Shown: positions 22,086-35,400, counted from the stretch's first letter. The stretch: 64,000 bases of DNA from Beta vulgaris subsp. vulgaris (GCF_026745355.1 NC_079210.1:21386483-21450482); one strand, 5' to 3'. Program-made: numbers and translations. The notes: generated by a model from the letters alone, not told the origin.

Positions 22086-22480
22086 TATATAAATGAGGAA
22101 ATTTTGAAGGAAAAAGAATAGAGACAATTATTATTTCGGAGATTTTCTTTTTGTGGGCTTATGAATTTGTAGTTGCAGAGTAATCTTACTTATAAATTTT
22201 TAGTTTCACACTAATAGCCATAGGCCCATAGAGAGTAGTATATAGTAGAAGTGTTGAAGATAAATTAAACATGAGTCAAAGAGGAGTAATTAATAACAAA
22301 AGAAGAACTTTGTGAGGGTTTTGAACTCAAGACCTCCTCATGAATTCATGGATCTTTATTTTCCCTTCCTCTACCAACAAGACAAACCTCAACATATTGA
22401 TTTGTTTTCATTATTTTCCAGAAATAATGGGGGTACAGCTGTACCCCTTGTACCCCTCTAGATCCGCCTATGAGTATTAT

Positions 22481-22824
22481 CCATAAGGAGGACCGCATGA
22501 GAGTATATACAATGGGGATTTTGGGAGAGGATTGTTTGGGAGGGTTCTCCAAGTAGCTCCCTAATGAAAGAGGAAATGAAGAGCTATGTCTTACCTAATC
22601 ATGGAGCTCTCCATTATATCTTGAGTATATCTTGACGAGGACACTTTGGAAAATGTCCCTTAGAGGAGAACTAAACTTATGTTCGTAGAGATTAATTTGA
22701 AAAACAAAGAAGAGTAGCTTTTCGTAGATCCTGAGAAAACATATCATTTGGAAGAAAATAAAGAAATATAAACTGGCTCTTCAATTTGAGGGGCTCAAAA
22801 CCCAGAAAATGAAACTCAACGTGA

Positions 22825-22899
<75 letters not shown>

Positions 22900-23308
22900 G
22901 TTAAGGTGAAGATTTCTTGCAAGTTTAGGTATTCGAAAATCCCACTTTGTAAGGAAAAAGAATGAAAATTCACGTTGTAATGTTTTCTTATTTTGCCCAA
23001 GCAATCAATTAGTGACTGATGGCACAAAGGGATATAATTATTAAAAAATTGTGCTCTTTGTGCATTATTTTAAAGACCCTTTCCAAAAAAAAATTGTAAT
23101 ATGGAATGAATTTTAATTAATTGACACGTGCACCATCAAAATAGTGAAAAGTTAAATACAGAGCTCTTTAAAAAGCATTATTAATTAACAAAAATCTTAA
23201 TGTGTATAAAAGAGTAATTAGTGTAGACCTAATTTTGACACGTCTAAATATATATCGAAAATAGTGACTTTATGAAAAAAACGCTCATTGTGTTATAAAA
23301 TCAACATT
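22481..23308. other. ELMO intron sequence with AT microsatellite
   Basis: No gene recognised. It contains the dinucleotide repeat at 22829-22899; the rest is unassigned AT-rich intron. Confidence 0.4.
22829..22899. repeat. (TA)n microsatellite
   Basis: About 71 bp of TA repeats with one TTA interruption near 22875. Length is likely polymorphic. Confidence 0.95.
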
Positions 23309-23437
23309 ATTTCAAATATAATGTTTTTTTTTTGCTAATTAAGTAAAGTATATATCAGTCAAACACCATTACAACCTACACAATAGACTTTGAGGGGACA
23401 AACCAACTAGGTTGGACTCTCCCCGACAAAGCTAGGA

Positions 23438-26400
23438 TCATCTACTTACAACCTGTTGAGTAATTATCCTCAACCCTTCCCTATCACTCCTATTAACCTT
23501 CTTTGGAATTATACCATAGACTCTATCTACAACTGATCTTTGTATTCTATTAACAACTACATGCAGTAAAACAACTTTTTTTTTCCCAAAACACCTCAAC
23601 CCTAACAAGCCAGATGTTATAAACCATTGCAGCCACTGTTGCAATGTATACCTGCTTCTTAAACTTGTAACCCTGCATCTCTGAATCCATCGAGCGATAC
23701 CACCAATTGTAGTGTGATTAATCTTAATCTGCAACCAATGCATTATCTGCCTCCAGATGTCCCTACTATATTTGCATTGCATTAGCAAGTGGTCTTGATC
23801 TTCCTCACTTCCATCACAGATGAGACATTTTAGCTCCTCACTGATCCCATATTTGTACATTCTTGCTGATGTCTGTAGCCTATCATTCATGATAAGCCAT
23901 AAGTAAATCTATGTTTTGGTGTTGTTAACCTGTTCCACACCAGCTTATCCCATTATACTCTTTCATGATCACCAGTCATTGCCAGATAGATATTACCAAC
24001 TGAGTATTAATTCATCTGCCTCAGTGTTATCTCTGGAATTTTCTCTTTTAGACTGTCTTTCACACTACACACCTTCCGCCAATACCAGCTACTCCCCACA
24101 GAAGGCTGATAATCCCACCAGTTATGATGCTTCACATAAACTTCATTAACCCATTTTATCCAGAGATTATCTTTTTTTGAGGCAATAACCCACACATATC
24201 TCCCCATAGCTGCAATATTCCAAATACTAATTTGTCTGATGCCCAATCCTCCTCCATACTTAGGTAGGCACACCTTAGACCAAGCCACATAGCATGGTTT
24301 TCCATTATAGTACTCCCCTGTCCATAGGAATGCTCTACAAATACTCTCCACTTCATTTAGCACTCTCTTAGGGATAGTAAACACCTGTGACCAGTAGACC
24401 TGAATACTCAACAACACTGAATTCACCAAAACAAGCCTCCCCTGATAAGCCAAATTTCTACTACTCCAACTTCTAAGCCTAGAGGTGATCTTCTCAACAA
24501 GATTCATGCATTCCTTTACTGAAATTCTTTTAAAATTTATTGGCACTCCAAGGTATTTAAAGGGGAATGAGCCCACTTTAAAACCTGTAACATTTTTAAG
24601 CCTTTGAATCACCTTCTGTTTCATTCCTGATGTATACATCTAAGTTTTGTTTTCATTTATCTCCAGCCCAGAAACATCAGAAAAATGTTTAAAACCTTGA
24701 AGTAGAGAATACACTGACACAAAATCCCCTCTACAACATAATATAACATCATCAGCAAAACACAAATGATTCAATTTCACTCCTTTACATCTAGGATGAA
24801 ACTTGAATAGTGTTTTTTCCCCAACCACCTTTAGAGTCCTAGATAGGTACTCCACACATAAAACAAACATAAGAGGAGAAATAGGGTCTCCCTGCCTATG
24901 CCCTCTCTTTCCCTCAAAAACTCCACAACATATTCCATTTATCATTAGAGTGAATCTAGGAGAACAAACACACTCTAATATTAAGTCAATAAAATGTCTA
25001 GGAAAGTTTAGACCCATCAACATTTCCTTTAGAAACTTCCAGCTTATTGAATCATAAGCTTTCTTCATGTCCATTTTGATTATGCATCCTGGACTAGATT
25101 TCTTTCTTCCATAGCTTTTAACCAAATCTTGGCAGATCATGATATTATGACCAATGAACCCCCCCTGTATGAAAGCCCCCAGGTTCTCAGCAATTATGTT
25201 AGGAAGAATTGCCTTTAATCTAGCACACATAACTTTTGTGATACACTTGTATATAGTGTTGCATCAAGCTATAGGTCTAAACTCAGTGACACTACTAGGA
25301 CATTTAACCTTTGGGATTAAAGTTAAAATAGTAGTGTTTACTTCCTTCAAGAGTTTACCTGATCTGAAGAAGTCTTTAACTGTAGCAGTGATTTCAGCAC
25401 CAACTATGGTCCATGTATCTTTGAAAAAGTGAGTCCCAAATCCATCTGGGCCTGGTGATTTGTTCCCCTGGTATGGAAAACATAGCCTGGTAGATTTCAT
25501 CATCACTTACTGATCTCATTAGTCTCTCCTGATGCTCAGAGTTCAGGACAGGTCCATTCTTCAGTATTTCCTCACAAACCATATGGCTTCTACTCTTTTC
25601 TTTGCCAAGAAGATGCTTATAGTATGTAATGAATGCTTCTTCCACTTTTTCACCTTCCACCCAGCACCCATTCATATCATGAATTCCATATACAGTATTC
25701 TGCATCCTTCTCGTCCTGATAGCTCTATGGAACAAACTAGAGTTTTCATCCCTTTGTTTAATCCAAGCTATTTTTGCCTTTTGTCTGAGAAAAGCCAGAT
25801 AACATTCATGAATTCTCCTATATTCTGATACAGCTTTGCTTCTTTCTCACTATCTCCAGTATCATGCTTCCCATGATGCTGACACTCAATCATCAGCTTA
25901 TATGCCTTGGCATCAGCTACTTGTATCTTTGATAAGCCCTGCTTATTAATCACCTTCATTTCTTTCTTTACCATCTTTAGCTTTTGCACCACTCTAAACA
26001 TTGTTGTGCCATTTATAGCACTCTCCCAGCATTCCATTACCTTGTTCTGGAACCCAGGAGCCTGACTCCACATTTTGAAGTACTTGAATGGCGCATTCCC
26101 CCCTTTACTATCATCAAATACAGACATTACTATTGGTGAATGATCAAAGAGACCCTCATGCATAAACCATGCTTCAGAAGCTTGGAACTTCTCACACCAC
26201 TTGTCATTACAAAGCACCCTGTCCAGTTTACAATAAACTCTCTTTTCACCATATTATTAACACATCTTCTCAAGTCCATCATCTCACTATCTCTAACTGT
26301 AGCTCCCACACACTCCGCTCTATTTAATATACAGTTGTAATCCCCCATTGCAATCCAAGGATGCTTGATCCCTTCATAGTATCTCTCTTTGTTTAGTAGA

Positions 26401-28655
26401 ATTATGTGCATAAACAAAAGTGCATTCAAACTCATGACACCCATTCACAGTACTTGTAATACTCCGTATTTTTAGTAAGTTATTAGTTATAATTTTTTTA
26501 AAAAGGTTTTATATACTAAAAAGGCTTTTTATTAATTATAAAGGTTTTAAATAGGACTTTATGATATATTATGGGATTTTCAAAGAAATTCTAGCGCAAA
26601 TTATATATTGGGCCTAAGTTTACAACTTATAATCCAAGTAGTTAGAAGATATTTTAAAAAGAAAAATTCAAAAAGGATTTATAAGAGATTTACAAAAGAT
26701 TTATAAAAAAAAATAAAAAAAAAAATTTCCGCTGCTCACGCCAGGGAGCTAATCTCTTGTTGATCAAAAGTGAGTTACTTTGTTTGTTTTTTATCTTTTG
26801 GTTAATTAGCATCTAGACTATTTATCTTATGGAATATTCCTCTATTCTAGCTATATTATCATAAAAAGATAGTGTATCCTAGCGAAAGTAATTATCTTTT
26901 CTCAAAAATCTATCTTTTAGTTCCTATTCCTACTCTTATCCTATTTACCCAACTAGTATAAATAGGGTTCTCCACCCATCATATTCTTCACACCAAATTT
27001 GAGAAATAAATCTCTTTTCTCAAGTTTAAACTCTCTCTCCCTCTTAGCCTACTTCTCTATTTTCTCCCTGGTAGTTATTATTAATTAAGGTGCGTGTATA
27101 TATAGATCTTTGAATGTTGTTCTGCTTGCGTAGTATCATGTTTAGGATTATTATTTTGAATTGAAACGCATGTTTATATGAGTTTTATTATGATCTTCAT
27201 GAGCTTTATTATGATCTTCATGAGCTTTATTATGAATATTAGATTATGAGTCTACATGAGTATGTTAAATTTATGACTTACTATGAACATGCTGGTAATT
27301 TATAGTTAATCGTAGGTTCGATTGTCATTGTTAAAAAGTTGAGTGAAATAAATATCCTCTTATAAGGGTCGTGCATTAGTACTCTGAATAGCCACATGAA
27401 ATTGATAGTCTATGTTATTATGTCATGGTACATGTCAGTAACTTACAATTTCTATTGTGCTAATTTCATGCCAAAGCCATACGACAATATGTCAAATAGA
27501 ATTTACATGACCTGCTAGCTATTAATACCTTACGTTACTAAATGTTATTATTCTATCTCTATAATTAAAAGCTTCAAGATTTTTTTTTTATGAACAGTGA
27601 TTATTTATGCCTTTTATATGGCTAAGGTTTGATATAAAAATTATTATTCTTTTGAAGGAGTATTATTTTTTAAAGGATTTTTATTAGTTATATGATCTTT
27701 TATGATCACAATTATAAAGAGGCCATGGCTTGTTATTTATTAGCAAGAATGGTAGCTATTATATTTCACCCATGTACTTTTTGCATAAGTGATGTGGACA
27801 AGGTAGTTTCCCCTCGTAATAGACTCATTAAGGAATACCAAACTTGGGGGGTGTGCACACTTTAGGAAAGGTACCTAGGCAAGGAAAATGAGTTTTATTA
27901 AAGTTATATACTTTATATTATACAAGTTATTTCAAGTATCCAAGGAAGGTTTATATGAGTATTTTTGAATGTTTTATAAAGTATTTAAATTTCCGCATAT
28001 ACAAGTACTCAGTATTTTTACTGACACGCATTTTGTTTTGTTTGTTTTATGGCTTTGTCCTTGTGATGACCCTTTTGGTGAGCAGATTTTACAGGTTGAT
28101 TGATGCATACTACGTATGGGGGAGCTAGTGAGGAGTACTACATAGCTTAGTTTAGTAGTTATTATTTTTATATTCCCCTTTGTTATAGTAGAAACAATAA
28201 TTTTTATTTATTCAATAAAGAGAAGTTATTATTATTATTATTTCCGCTGCATTATTAAGTTAGTAGTTAGTAGTTTTAGCCTTTAACGTTATCACGTGGT
28301 GGTAATACTCTCAAGTTTCTCAAGTGTTTTATATTAAAATATACTCTTCAAAAAGAGAGAAATCTGGGGGTGTTACAGTTCTAATATGACTATGCATAAG
28401 TTGATCAGTGATAACTTTAATCTCAACATGAAAGGCTTGATCATTCCAAGCCATAACAATTCTTCCACCAGGGTGGTAAGATGAATTGCTACTGAAACAC
28501 CAACCACAGAATAAATTCTGATACATACTACCCATTTTATTCACTTTAACCTTAGTCTCAATGAGACTAATTAGTCCAAGGGATCTAGTATTAAGCAACT
28601 TTTTGACTTCATTTTGCTTCTGAACACTAGTAATCCCTCGAACGTTCCAGCAAAG
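23438..28655 (-). pseudogene. LINE-3 ORF2 (endonuclease + reverse transcriptase), interrupted
   Basis: The endonuclease starts ILCWNVRGITSVQKQNEVKK, with SLIETKVK, and continues after the solo LTR with HPWIAMGDYNCILN and GLFDHSPIVMSVF (Asp-His present). RT reads NKSPGPDGFG, FIQGGFIGHNIMICQDLVKS, KMDMKKAYDSISW, RQGDPISPLMFVLC and the catalytic LCFADDVILCC. The C-terminal zinc-binding domain is ELKCLICDGSEEDQDHLLMQ, then CKYSRDIWRQ. Apart from the LTR there are few lesions: a frameshift near 25500, a stop near 25262, a stop at 24640 and a shift near 24000. This is the best-preserved LINE in the window. Confidence 0.9.
26455..28377 (+). repeat. Solo LTR 1 (1923 bp) inside LINE-3
   Basis: It begins TGTAATACTCCG and ends GGGGGTGTTACA, the TG...CA form of plant Ty3/gypsy LTRs. 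GTACT (26450-26454) and GTTCT (28378-28382) are the 5-bp target duplication with one change. LINE-3 coding resumes on each side. A TATA box TATAAATAG at 26957-26965 followed by a pyrimidine-rich leader gives plus orientation. A 21-bp unit (ATGAGCTTTATTATGATCTT) is repeated about three times near 27178-27233. There is no internal coding region. Confidence 0.9.
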
Positions 28656-28752
28656 GATCTTATCCAAGATCCATAGGAGGTTCTCCACCCCCCCATTCAT
28701 TACCCTTCTTTTCACATGGCATAGCACCAAACCTTATATCATCAATTTCCAG

Positions 28753-29929
28753 TTATTCCAATGCTTCAAATGAATTCCTAACCACAGTATTTACTATTGG
28801 CTTTTCAACTCTTCTGCTAGCACTTCTTATCACCTGATATTCACTGACCTCAGCACTCTTGTCATTCACAGGCTCTTGCACCACAACAGGAATTTTCACA
28901 CGATTCTTTTGTTTCCAAACTTTATTTTCTTGTCTCCATCTGCATTCTTCCCTTCCATGTCCAATTTTCTTGCAATTGGCACATGACACTGGCTTCCATT
29001 CATACTTCACCTCAACTACCATTTCTATTCCTTTCTCATTTATGAAAGAAATTTGGTCAGGAAATTTCTGGTTTAACTTCACTTCTACCATTATCCTTGC
29101 AAACTGGAGCTTCTCCCTCTTCAAAGTTGCCTGATCAACCTTAACAAAACTCCCAATCTGCGAAGCAAATTTCTCCAAGTATCTCTTACTCCAATATTTA
29201 AAATCTACCCTTAGTTGTATCCAAGTAAGAACAACATCAACTTCCTCCTTGAAAAAATCTTTATCCGACTCCCATGCCTTCACTATTAGAGGCTTACTAT
29301 CAAACATTAACATACTTTGAGCTAATACTTCATCTCTTCTATCCATTGCCAGAAATCGAACAATATACAACCCTTTTTTTTTTTATCATAGCAACTCTAT
29401 CAATCCCCTTGTTCTTCCATATCCTTCTTACAAAACCATCCATAACATGAACTGGAGGATCAGCTCCAATTACATAGCAAACAACAGACAAACTCCAGAA
29501 ATCAATCATCGATTGAATATCCTCTAATTCAATTTTAACCATATTATTCAGCACACATTCATTCAATCCAACAACAGGAATATCAATACTCACCTCAGGC
29601 TCATTGAATTGAAGAATAGGAATAGGATCAATTTCTCTTACATTTCTATTCGTCATCGCAATCGATTTGCCCTTTTTTCCATTACCACCACTTCTATCAC
29701 CTGTATGCACAACAGATAACCGTCCAAAAAATAGCCTGTGAGTTTGTTGACTTCGTTGAATATCTCTCAAGTCTTCCGCCTCTGATTGATTCACAGTTTC
29801 TACCTCCATCGCAGCTACACCTAGCAATTCATCCATCGTTTTCGTTTTTCGAGCTCCAGTATCAGAACTAGGCCCCTTTGGTTTACCATTATTTTCACCT
29901 GATTTCTAACTTTTTGAATTTCTTGCCAT
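28753..29929 (-). pseudogene. LINE-3 ORF1 (DUF4283 + CCHC zinc knuckle), one homopolymer frameshift
   Basis: Starts at ATG 29929 (MARNSKS, then a stop) with a second Met giving MDELLGVAAMEVE. The DUF4283 region (SMIDFWSLSVVCYVIGADPP) is followed by a frame change at a T-run on plus near 29375. It then continues as YIVRFLAMDRRDEVLAQSML and VDVVLTWIQLRVDFKYW. A zinc knuckle CANCKKIGHGREEC (CX2CX4HX4C) lies near residue 270. ORF1 proteins of L1-type elements bind the element RNA. Only one stop and one shift separate it from being open. Confidence 0.88.
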
Positions 29930-30040
29930 GGCGCCGATGATTTAACATCGAGAGATTCTAGAGAGAGAAAATTTTAGGTCCTATTCACAAATGTATAAAA
30001 CTAAGATTGATATTAATTGAGGTTCATTCCAGATATAATG

Positions 30041-30285
30041 TTATAAAAAGTAGTATAAAATAAGAGTAATTTTAGGTTTTAAAAAGTAATTATATGAGAC
30101 AAGGTCATCATTAAGTTGGAAAATATTTGATATAAAAGATCAGGAAGTGTAGGTTGCATATAATGACTATATTGATAAAAAAATATTATTATGTTGTACA
30201 TGGTAGGTTAGTGCAAGGTGATTTTATGAAAAAAAAAGGATCACGATGTTAGAAAATAGGATGTATAAAGATTATCAAATATATA
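30041..30285. other. ELMO intron sequence
   Basis: AT-rich spacer between LINE-3 and the long-TIR element. Nothing recognised. Confidence 0.3.
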
Positions 30286-31182
30286 GGCTTTTTCACCAAA
30301 TAATCCTGACAAATTTTTGTATTTATCTGATCTAATTTTTTTCAAAATTCACCAGATACCCTGACTTTCAAAAAAAAGGACACAAATTACCCTTAATGAC
30401 TAATGACGTTTAACTCTGTTAGTCATTAGCGTTAATTAACCCTATAAAATCCTAATCAATTCTAAAAATCCTAAGTAAACCTTAGTAGCCCTAAAACCTT
30501 AACTATTGCTAAAAACCCTAACTAACCCTAATCCAACCCCAACACCACCATCCCCCGCCCAATCCCAACCCCACCAACCCCCCCTCTCCCCCATGCAACC
30601 CCCCTCCCCCCCTCGATCTCCCCCGCGCCTCCCCTTCCCTCACTCTTGCTGGCTATGCCCTCCTTTCTTCTCTTTTCGCGTTACTAGATAAGCGCTGATG
30701 TTGCTGCTTCCGTCACCACCCACCCCACCGCCACTCAGTGTTCCTCTCTTTTCTTCTCTCTTCGTGTTCTCTCACCGCACGCCGCCGCCACTCAGTGTGC
30801 CGATACTGAACCCATCTTTCCTTCCTTTACTAATTCCAAGATCGGGGAAGGGGGATGCCGGATTCAAAGGGGAGGGGGAAGCGCAGCGGGCTAGGGGAGG
30901 TGGGGAGCGTGACGTGCAACGGCGGGGGAGAGGGGGGATGGTGGGGCTGAGGTATTGGGGGTAGGGGGTGGGGTTGGTGGGCTGGGGGTGGGTTAGGTTA
31001 GTTAGGGTTCTTAGGTTTAATTAAGGTTAATAAAGTTTTTTTTCGGTTTTTAGGGTTAAATAGGATTAATGACTATCGTAATTAACCATCGTTAGTTATT
31101 AATGACATTTTGTGTCATTTTTTTAAAAGTCAGGGGTATATGGTGAGTTCGAAAAAAAATTTGGGTATCTGATGAAAAAACC
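30286..31182. mobile_element. Long-TIR transposon, probably Mutator-like, GC-rich core
   Basis: It begins GGCTTTTTCACC and ends GATGAAAAAACC. The inverted arms are about 200 bp or more, pairing TCACCAGATACCCTGACTTT at left with its complement near 31130, and GTTAATTAACCCTATAAAAT with GGTTAAATAGGATTAATGAC-like sequence at right. The core is GC-rich and C-rich, then G-rich. I could not define a clean 9-bp duplication (left AAATATATA, right GTGCAATAT), so the family assignment is tentative. Long open frames in the core reflect composition. A host-derived core is possible. Confidence 0.68.
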
Positions 31183-31479
31183 GTGCAATATATGTTGAAA
31201 ATGGTCACGGTATGAAAAAATAGGTTAATATGTTTTGAGATTTGGATAAGGGTTTTGGACTTTTATTTATACGTGAACGAAGTTTCTTCATCGACCAAAC
31301 TAGTTTTTCTTCACTTCTGCTACTTTGAATGCTCCTTTTTAGTTTTTAAAATGGGAGTTATAAAATGGATAAAAATCCAATAAAAGATGTGATAAGAGTG
31401 CAATAAGAAAAATATACCATCCATCCAAATCAAAGAAACAAAAATTACTCTTTTTTGCTGCAAAAATATTATAGCATAC
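31183..31479. other. ELMO intron 3' of the second exon
   Basis: Short stretch of intron between the long-TIR element and the second exon, containing the splice donor GTATGC at 31479. Nothing else recognised. Confidence 0.4.
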
Positions 31480-31548
31480 TTGATGATCAGGGCGTGTTAA
31501 ATCAAATGGAACATGACATCTTTCTCGCAACCTTTGTAGTCTTTGCTC
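31480..31548 (-). CDS. ELMO-domain protein, second recognised exon
   Basis: A 69-base, 23-codon exon encoding EQRLQRLRERCHVPFDLTRP and then DHQ. It is flanked by acceptor TATCTTACTAG and donor GTATGC. This is the segment that precedes the ALW-AFP block in plant ELMO-domain proteins. Phase 0 at both ends fits the exons on each side, with no stops. It is only 69 bp yet lies between two introns of about 5.0 and 10.5 kb. Confidence 0.88.
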
Positions 31549-32447
31549 CTAGTAAGATATATAATAATATAAGATTTACAACTCATGGCTTCATATTAAA
31601 ACTACATAGTAGATATGCTATATACTTATTTTGAAGTAAAATTCAATTTCTAACTTTAACAAATAATAAACTACAATAGAATATATTTAAACGGTGAACG
31701 ATAAAGAGAGTGCTGCATGATTTTGGAAGTTACTGTTGCACATATTCCAAAAGGAAAAAACGAGGGAGAATAGGAATAATGCCTTCATACATAATGCAAT
31801 AATCACAATAAAAGACAAACCATATCATTCAAAGGTATAAATATTACAATTAGATGCCATACTTTCTCCTTTTTTTACTTGCACCTTAATAGAGTATAAA
31901 ACTATTCATGGGGTTTTAACCATCAACTTAACCTTTTGATTTAGTTGGTCATCTGATATGATTTCAAAGCCAGCACGACAAAGCGGTCATGGGCTGAAAT
32001 CTCATCCACTCCTCATTTCTAAATAGAATACTTAACGCCGAGTATGATGTGGCATTCCAAAAAGAACTACATTATGAAAATGGTTGTTCAGGTTTCTTGT
32101 CGAGCATCTAAAGTTCTAACACATTTATAAACTATGCTATAAGTGCATTTACCATCAAGGAGAGCGTTGACGTATAAAAGTGACTCATTAGACTATAAAA
32201 AGAGTAAGTACATGGAACACATTCAAAATGTGTGTTGATCCGTATTGTAAAGATGTGTACGAGGCAGGATAAGTGTTAAAATTTCGCTCATTGATCTTGT
32301 TTTCTTATAATATATTAATTATATAATACGAAAAGGAAAACATGTTTAGAAATTACTAGCAATTAAAAATTTAGGCCATATTAAGAAAAGCGTTAGCTAA
32401 GATTGATAGTTTGCACTAATTGAGAAAGTTGAACTTTGAACATTTAT
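31549..32447. other. ELMO intron sequence, nothing recognised
   Basis: AT-rich intron between the second exon and LINE-4. No terminal repeats or coding frames were recognised. Confidence 0.35.
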
Positions 32448-32464
32448 AAGTCATTAGCCCTTTA

Positions 32465-35400
32465 TTTTGATGCAAAAAGAGAGGAAGACCTCAGTAATAA
32501 CAGTAAAAGCATTAGGAAAAAAAACACAAAAAAATTAGGGGGTACAAAGCGAGGCATAGCCACACCTATAATGTCCTCAAACAAAATTCTCCCTAAAGTT
32601 AAAGGGGGACTTGAATCAACTCTAATTTGTTGTTCTGCATGACACCTTAGTTTGTCAGCCAATTTGCTGCTCAGTTACCTTTTCTATAGCAATGTATAAT
32701 GTCCACTTCCCATTCTTGTGAGGTATCTTCCTGCAATGGTGAATGATATGCATACACTCGCCCTCATATTCTTCAGTACCTTTGAGGTCCCCAATTGTTG
32801 TTTGATTATCCATTTGAATCTGTAGCTTTTAGATTTGTATTCTCTTATCCATCTTCAACCCAAAGTTCACGACACAAACTTCAGCCATGAAGGTTCGACA
32901 TGAGCCCAAGTTTATAGAAAAGCCACATATCAATTTCTCCGCACTATCTCGAAATAGCCCGCCTCCTCCAGCTGGGCAGGGGCCCCTTTAGTTTCTCCAT
33001 CCATATTAAGTATAACCATCCATGAGGATGGGCAACCCATCGAACGAATATCTCTTGGCGCATGGAATGGGTAGCAGTAAGTATATCTGGATTCTCTAAC
33101 ACTCGCCAAGCTTCCTGAAAACGAGTCATTGAAATCTGAGCACGTTCACTGGCATTTCTTGCGTGTTACTAAAAGCAACACAATTCCTCCAGCGCTATAA
33201 CCACCAAACCACAATCGCAAGGAAAATCGACCATGTTTCAGGAGAGAAGTCTTGGCGTGATTGAATTTTTATATTTTTCGCAATCAATTGTTGTAAGTTA
33301 CTTGATCTGGAGGAGGTCGAGCTTGCGGTCCTCCCACTTGACGCCATACTTCCCTAGCAACTTTACAGTCACAAAGAACGTGGAGAGTAGTTTCATCCTC
33401 ATCTTCACATAAACCACAACGAGGTGTGTTAGTTAGAGCATGTTTTGCACGATTAGCATTACGATCATGCATAGCTAGCCATAAGAATACACAGATGCAT
33501 TGCTGGATGCGCATGCTCCATACCAAATCCTAAATACCATCTGACATTTGCTCCTCACATTTAGCTTTGCGAATGATATTTAGCGTGTATTTGATTGTGA
33601 ATATACCACGAGGTGTTCCTCCCTAATATGCCAAATCATCCACCATCAGGTCTTCTTTGAGGACATAAGAGTCAATTTCTTTAAGAATATGTGGTGGAAG
33701 ATAACTGGCAAAGTCTTTACACTTCCACGCTATTTCCATATCCCATAAATCATCTACAATGACGCCATTAATTTTGTCAGGTACAACTTGAGTTGCTACC
33801 TCTCGAAGGGTATGATTTGTTCCCATTTGTGATCCCAAAAAAGTGTGAAGGTTCCCTTACTTGTTGCAACCCTTAAACCCTCCCAAATATGCTTCACATT
33901 CTCCGTCATCCCTCTCCAAACATTAGACATGTTGGTTTTAGGGACAAACATATCAACATCGCAACGACCCTTGCAATATTTACTCCTCAAAACCCACGAT
34001 ATATAAAAGTGCATTTGGTTCCATAAGAACTCGCTAGCCCAACTTTGTGAGGAACGCTGCATTCAATTATCAAGTTGAACACACGCCTAATCCTCTTTGA
34101 TCTGTAGGCCTTTGCAAACAGTCCCAAGAGAAATGATGAACCTTATGTGTTTCTTCATCCTCTCCCCATATAAACCAACGACATTTTTTTATCAATGTGG
34201 TCACATATTGATCAAGGAATTTTTGCCGTTTACATTGCATAAGAACTCGTGGTTGATATTGTCAATTTTGCAAGGGTGATACGGTCTGCTAGAGATAGAT
34301 ACTTTGTCTTCCAACTTGCTAACCTTCGATTAATCTTCTCACAAAGATAACCAAAAGTATCCGGGGTAACACTACTAGTAAGAGTTGGCATGCCAAGATA
34401 CATACCAAGATCCTCCGTTGCTTCAATCCCCAAGGCATGACTCACACTCAATTTATCATCTTCACTCATATTACTCGAGAAATAAACTCGAGATTTTGCA
34501 TAACTGATTTTGGAACCAGACGCAACAGAGAATCGGTGATGACAATGGTGACATGGGCTTCTTGGATGCTAGCCTCGACAAAGAGTGTAATATCATTAAC
34601 GAAAAAAGATGGGACAATTTCCGCCTGTGTCTACTCGTTTGAATAGGATCCATTTTTTCCTCAATTATATCTTCTTCAATTATTTGATTCAATCTCTCCA
34701 CGCAAAGCATGAATAAGTAAGGAGACAGAGGATCAACATATGTTATTCCTATACTAGGACGGAAGTTATCCGTGGGTTCCCCATTCCATAGAACTTGCAT
34801 CGACGTTGTAGAGATACAATCCATTATCACCGAAATAAGAAGTTGTGGGAAACGAATTTCCGAAAGAGTTTCTTGTATAAATTACAACCACAACCTATCA
34901 TATCCTTTCACAAAATCTATTCTAATGGCCATTATTGATCCTTTCATTCCTTGTTTTATTCTCATAGTGTAAATTATTTCTTGTACTATCACATTGTTGT
35001 CCGTAATTTGTCTTCCCGACACAAACCTAGTTTGTGTACAAGAATTTAAGTGGGGCATCATAGGTTTAATGCGATTGACAATACATTTTCCGATAATTTT
35101 ATAAATGACATTGCATAACCCAATTGGTCTGGACTGACAAGCAAGTTCTAGGGCGTCTCCTATTGGTGTGAAGCAAAGAAAGGTATTATTCAAGTCCGGT
35201 GGCATACCTTTTCCTTCAAGCATATCTATAACCAATTTGCAAACACTATCCGCAACCAAGTCCCAATTTTTCTGAAAGAAAAGCGCTTGGAAACCGTCGT
35301 GGTGCTTTGAGTGCACCCATTTTCTTCACCACAACCTCTATCTCACAGCGAGTCTAAGGCCTAGTAAGGGATATCCAGTCACACTACGTGCACTCAGGGA

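Larger units (their letters stand above)
21112..22472. mobile_element. Non-autonomous hAT transposon (outer)
   Basis: Termini CAGTGGCGTATTTA at left and, on the reverse strand, CATAGGCGGATCTA at right are imperfect inverted repeats. A perfect 8-bp target duplication AGTATTAT flanks the element (21104-21111 and 22473-22480). That size is typical of hAT. No transposase is present. It inserted in the ELMO intron about 95 bp from the third exon and later received a second hAT. Confidence 0.92.
23324..30025 (-). mobile_element. LINE-3: near full-length L1-type retrotransposon, split by a solo LTR
   Basis: A minus-strand LINE with ORF1 and ORF2 and a 3' A-tail (T-run at 23324-23333 on plus). Flanks ATTTCAAATATAATG (23309-23323) and ATTCCAGATATAATG (30026-30040) form a 15-bp target duplication with two changes, fixing both ends. 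Without the 1.92-kb solo LTR it is about 4.8 kb. There is no RNase H. It lies in the large ELMO intron in the same orientation as the gene. Confidence 0.92.

Noticed and set aside
21806..22121. Three overlapping open frames of about 100 codons on plus
   Set aside because: They lie wholly inside the GC-rich inner hAT and its 66-bp duplication; the repeated peptide comes from repeated DNA.
22816..23004. Minus-strand frame with an Ile-Tyr repeat
   Set aside because: Translation of the (TA)n microsatellite.
30470..30540. Interstitial telomere repeat (CCCTAAA-like)
   Set aside because: Units are irregular, few, and mirrored in the other arm of the long-TIR element, so they belong to its terminal repeat.
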